Source of the DNA: JAEXOD01 sp964652025
GTDB taxonomy: Bacteria > Bacteroidota > Ignavibacteria > Ignavibacteriales > Melioribacteraceae
Direction of reading: 5' to 3'
Assembly (NCBI GenBank): GCA_964652025.1
Contig: CAZYZX010000006.1
Span: 1-64,000 of the forward strand
Length of the DNA stretch: 64,000 nucleotides
In this document: in pieces, positions 61,812 through 64,000 of the stretch
Layout of the letters: the number at the start of each line of letters is the position of its first letter
Numbering within the stretch: the first letter of the stretch is position 1
Position numbers and translations under genes: made by a program
Notes under the pieces: model-generated
What the model saw: the letters and a program-made list of their open reading frames with translations, nothing else
Database searches by the model: none
Told to the model about the DNA's origin: nothing

Positions 61812-62648
61812 TTACCGGAAAATTAATAAATTAGATGGCAAATCATCGTATAAATAACTTAACTCATCAGAAACAAATCTATCTAAAATGCTTTTCTTTT
61901 TGGCTTTAGAACTAATTACTAAAACATCTGCATCAATTTCTTTAATATATTTAGAAAGATTAAGAGCTACTTTTTCGTAAAAACAATTAATTTCTATTGG
62001 TACACTACCTTTAAGATTAATTTCATCAATAAAAATTTTAATTTTTTCTTTTTCTTCTAAAATACATTGTTTAATAATTTCTGTAGATTCTTTAATGTTA
62101 CCGGAGTCTAAACCAGTTAAAGATAAGCCTGAAATCCATAAATCTTTTATTAAATAAAACTTTTCTGCGTTATCTAAATTAGCAAGTTCGTAAGCAAGTT
62201 TTATTGCTTTTTCGCAATCTTGGGTATAGTTAACAAGTGTGCAGAATTTGTTAAAATTTTTTTCAAATTTTTTTTCTACAGAAGCTATAAAAACAGAACA
62301 TGGGGCTTCGTTCATAATTCTGCGTGCTACAGAACCTATATAAAACTTTACAATATTTTCTTTTTTTAAGGCTCCTGCAACTATAAGGTCTAAATTTTGA
62401 GATTTGATTGTTTGCAAAATAAAATCTGCTGGGTCACCAGAACCTTCTATAATTGATATGGTGCTTAAATCGCATTTACTATCTATTAGTGCTTTTTCTA
62501 ATTTTTCTTTATCAGATTTTTTAGCAGAGGAAGAATGTAAAATAAAAAGTTCTGCCTTATATAATTTTTTTAAATGCAAAGCAACTGCTAAGTTATTTTG
62601 CATAGAAGGTGAAAAAGAAAGCGCCAATCCTATTTTTTTTATTGTCAT
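61812..62648 (-). CDS. tandem universal stress protein (two UspA domains)
   Basis: A 278-residue cytosolic protein with two UspA-like domains (about 1-130 and 140-278). The first has IGLALSFSPSMQNNL and the nucleotide-loop motif GALKKENIVKFYIGSVARRIM (key G-x2-x-x-G-S-V); the second has VLVISSKAKKKS, which lacks the usual GxxGS loop, so only one half may bind ATP. It is the first gene of the antiporter operon, fitting a stress- or ion-linked regulator. Confidence 0.8.
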   Translation of the reverse strand: MTIKKIGLALSFSPSMQNNLAVALHLKKLYKAELFILHSSSAKKSDKEKLEKALIDSKCDLSTISIIEGSGDPADFILQTIKSQNLDLIVAGALKKENIVKFYIGSVARRIMNEAPCSVFIASVEKKFEKNFNKFCTLVNYTQDCEKAIKLAYELANLDNAEKFYLIKDLWISGLSLTGLDSGNIKESTEIIKQCILEEKEKIKIFIDEINLKGSVPIEINCFYEKVALNLSKYIKEIDADVLVISSKAKKKSILDRFVSDELSYLYDDLPSNLLIFR

Positions 62649-63001
62649 ATTTAGTTATAAAATTTTTTATTTAATATAGCATTTTTAAACTTAATTTTAA
62701 AGAAAATATTGCTGTATAAATTAGGATTAACATTAAGTTAAAGTAGTAAATAACAAAAAATATAAAAGACAAAAAATAATTTAAAAAGTTTAATTTTTAA
62801 AGTTTTTATTAATTATACTTAAATAAATAATGTAAAGCCTATTTAAAAATTAAATAATTTAGGTAAAATAAAAAATAACAAAATAAAATTAAGTAGTTAA
62901 CTTATTAAATAATAATATTTTAGATAAAATTTATTTGTTTAAATAGTATTAGTTTCTTAATTTAATTAAATAAAAATTAATTTTTAATATAAGAGAGATT
63001 T
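62649..63001. other. 353-bp AT-rich intergenic region
   Basis: This spacer lies between the divergent universal stress gene and nadE. It is extremely AT-rich with no open frame beyond a few codons and no GC-containing hairpin. It must hold promoters for both directions, but I could not pick a convincing TTTG/TAnnTTTG pair. An SD-like AAGAGAGA lies at its right end. Confidence 0.7.
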
Positions 63002-64000
63002 ATGAAAATAGCTGTTTGCCAATTAAACTCTATAATTGGAGATTTAGATTATAACAAAAATAAGATAGTGGAGCATTATTTACGAGGAGTTAAAGACGGG
63101 GTAGATTTAGTGGTTTGTCCGGAATTATCTTTATGCGGATACCCGCCACAAGATTTAGTAGAAAAAGAAGAATTTAGAGACGCATTAGCAAAATATACTG
63201 ATGAAATTGCAGAAATAACAGGCAAGGTAGGACTTATATTTGGAACAATAACAGAAGAATTTGATAATGTAGGAACAGGACTTTATAACTCTGCAGTATT
63301 ATGTTATAATGGCAAAGTACAATTTATACAAAAGAAAACCTTACTACCAAATTATGATGTATTTGATGAAGTTAGATATTTTGAACCGGCAAAAGAAGTT
63401 TATGTATATAACTTTAATGGGGTAAAGTTAGGAATATCAATATGCGAAGATATATGGAATGACTCTGATTATTGGAAAAAGCGCAGGTATGAAGTGGATC
63501 CGGTGCAAAGATTAGTTGATAAAGGAGCAGAGTTATTAATAAATATATCAGCAAGTCCTTATGCATATGGTAAACGAGAGCAAAGAAGGCAAATGTTATC
63601 TGTGCTAACAAAAACTGATAATTTGCCATTAGTATATGCATGTTGTGCAGGTGCACAAACAGATTTGATATTTGATGGCGCAAGCATGTGTTTTGATAGC
63701 AATGGGGAACTAAAAAAACTTGGGGCAAAATTTAAAGAAGATTATTTTATTTATGATACAAATGACAACTATGAAACAATTACAAATATAGAAGGTTGTT
63801 TTGAAGAAGAAGTGTTAAATGCTTTAATATTAGGAGTAAGAGAATATGCAGAAAAGACAGGCTTTAAAAAAGCTCTGTTAGGATTATCTGGTGGAATTGA
63901 TAGCGCATTAGTAGCTTATATTGCAGTAAAAGCTTTGGGGAATGAAAATGTACATGTAGTTTTAATGCCAAGCCAGTATAGCAGCAAAGGAAGTATTGAT
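63002..64000 (+). CDS. nadE: glutamine-dependent NAD+ synthetase (3' partial)
   Basis: The frame is open from ATG 63002, behind SD AGAGAGA, to the window edge, giving 333 visible residues of an expected 540 or so. The N-terminal nitrilase-type glutaminase has the Glu-Lys-Cys triad: CPELSLCGYPP, KKTLLPNYDVFDE and SICEDIW. The synthetase domain begins near residue 280 with the PP-loop LLGLSGGIDSALVAYIA and continues to VLMPSQYSS. It amidates nicotinate adenine dinucleotide using glutamine as ammonia source, the last step of NAD+ synthesis. Confidence 0.95.
   Translation, partial: MKIAVCQLNSIIGDLDYNKNKIVEHYLRGVKDGVDLVVCPELSLCGYPPQDLVEKEEFRDALAKYTDEIAEITGKVGLIFGTITEEFDNVGTGLYNSAVLCYNGKVQFIQKKTLLPNYDVFDEVRYFEPAKEVYVYNFNGVKLGISICEDIWNDSDYWKKRRYEVDPVQRLVDKGAELLINISASPYAYGKREQRRQMLSVLTKTDNLPLVYACCAGAQTDLIFDGASMCFDSNGELKKLGAKFKEDYFIYDTNDNYETITNIEGCFEEEVLNALILGVREYAEKTGFKKALLGLSGGIDSALVAYIAVKALGNENVHVVLMPSQYSSKGSID

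Overview
This is a low-GC chromosomal segment from a Gram-negative member of the Bacteroidota/Chlorobiota (FCB) group. Supporting genes are sprA and porX (type IX secretion), two TonB-dependent receptors with carboxypeptidase-like plug extensions, kdsC (LPS core), lgt, bshA (bacillithiol) and many Bacteroidota-style secreted proteins. Promoter sequences of the TTTG-N19-TAnnTTTG type also fit. A chemotaxis receptor, Oar-type receptor and sigma-54 activator together make an Ignavibacteria-like lineage my best guess, but the species cannot be named from this sequence. I see no phage, transposase or CRISPR array.

Layout. 1-2530: the 3' end of a Wzi-like capsule/outer-membrane beta-barrel gene, a methyltransferase, then a small element made of a frameshifted four-helix-bundle (S23/IVS) gene bracketed by 7-nt-period repeat arrays, and a tRNA with CAT anticodon. 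2618-5647 (minus): a three-gene metal-handling operon (Cys-rich HYC_CC_PP-like protein, TonB receptor, YHS-domain protein). 5791-11497: secreted GH13 amylase and an Oar-like TonB receptor. 11626-16211: kdsC, transglutaminase, an unknown protein, then rmlD and a PfkB kinase on the minus strand. 16275-23756: bshA, a chemotaxis receptor, and an alanine dehydrogenase/CoA-transferase/phosphatase operon. 23923-35000: sprA, porX, tsaE, tsaB, a DUF1573 protein and accD on one strand. 35058-42483: an M49-like lipoprotein peptidase, a DUF6600 protein, rpmB, ferritin, a phosphoesterase, a methyltransferase and a histidine kinase.

42660-48312 is a compact cell-wall recycling operon: amino-sugar kinase, AmpG-like permease with a large inserted domain, and a GH3/beta-lactamase-fold fusion. 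48315-52027 (minus) is a three-part signalling operon: PhnD-like binding protein, histidine kinase and sigma-54 response regulator. 52153-55775 is zur-znuA-znuC-znuB-lgt, preceded by a promoter with an overlapping palindrome, and it ends inside an antisense tRNA-Pro. 56001-62648: acyl-CoA synthetase, LiaF-like and PspC envelope proteins, then a universal stress protein/antiporter-EIIA fusion/esterase operon. The window ends within glutamine-dependent NAD+ synthetase.

The most unusual points are the heptamer-repeat element with its 13-bp frameshifting duplication, the metal operon, the PhnD/kinase/sigma-54 module, the antiporter-EIIA fusion, the pentapeptide-type M49 peptidase and the apparently leaderless, palindrome-covered zur promoter.
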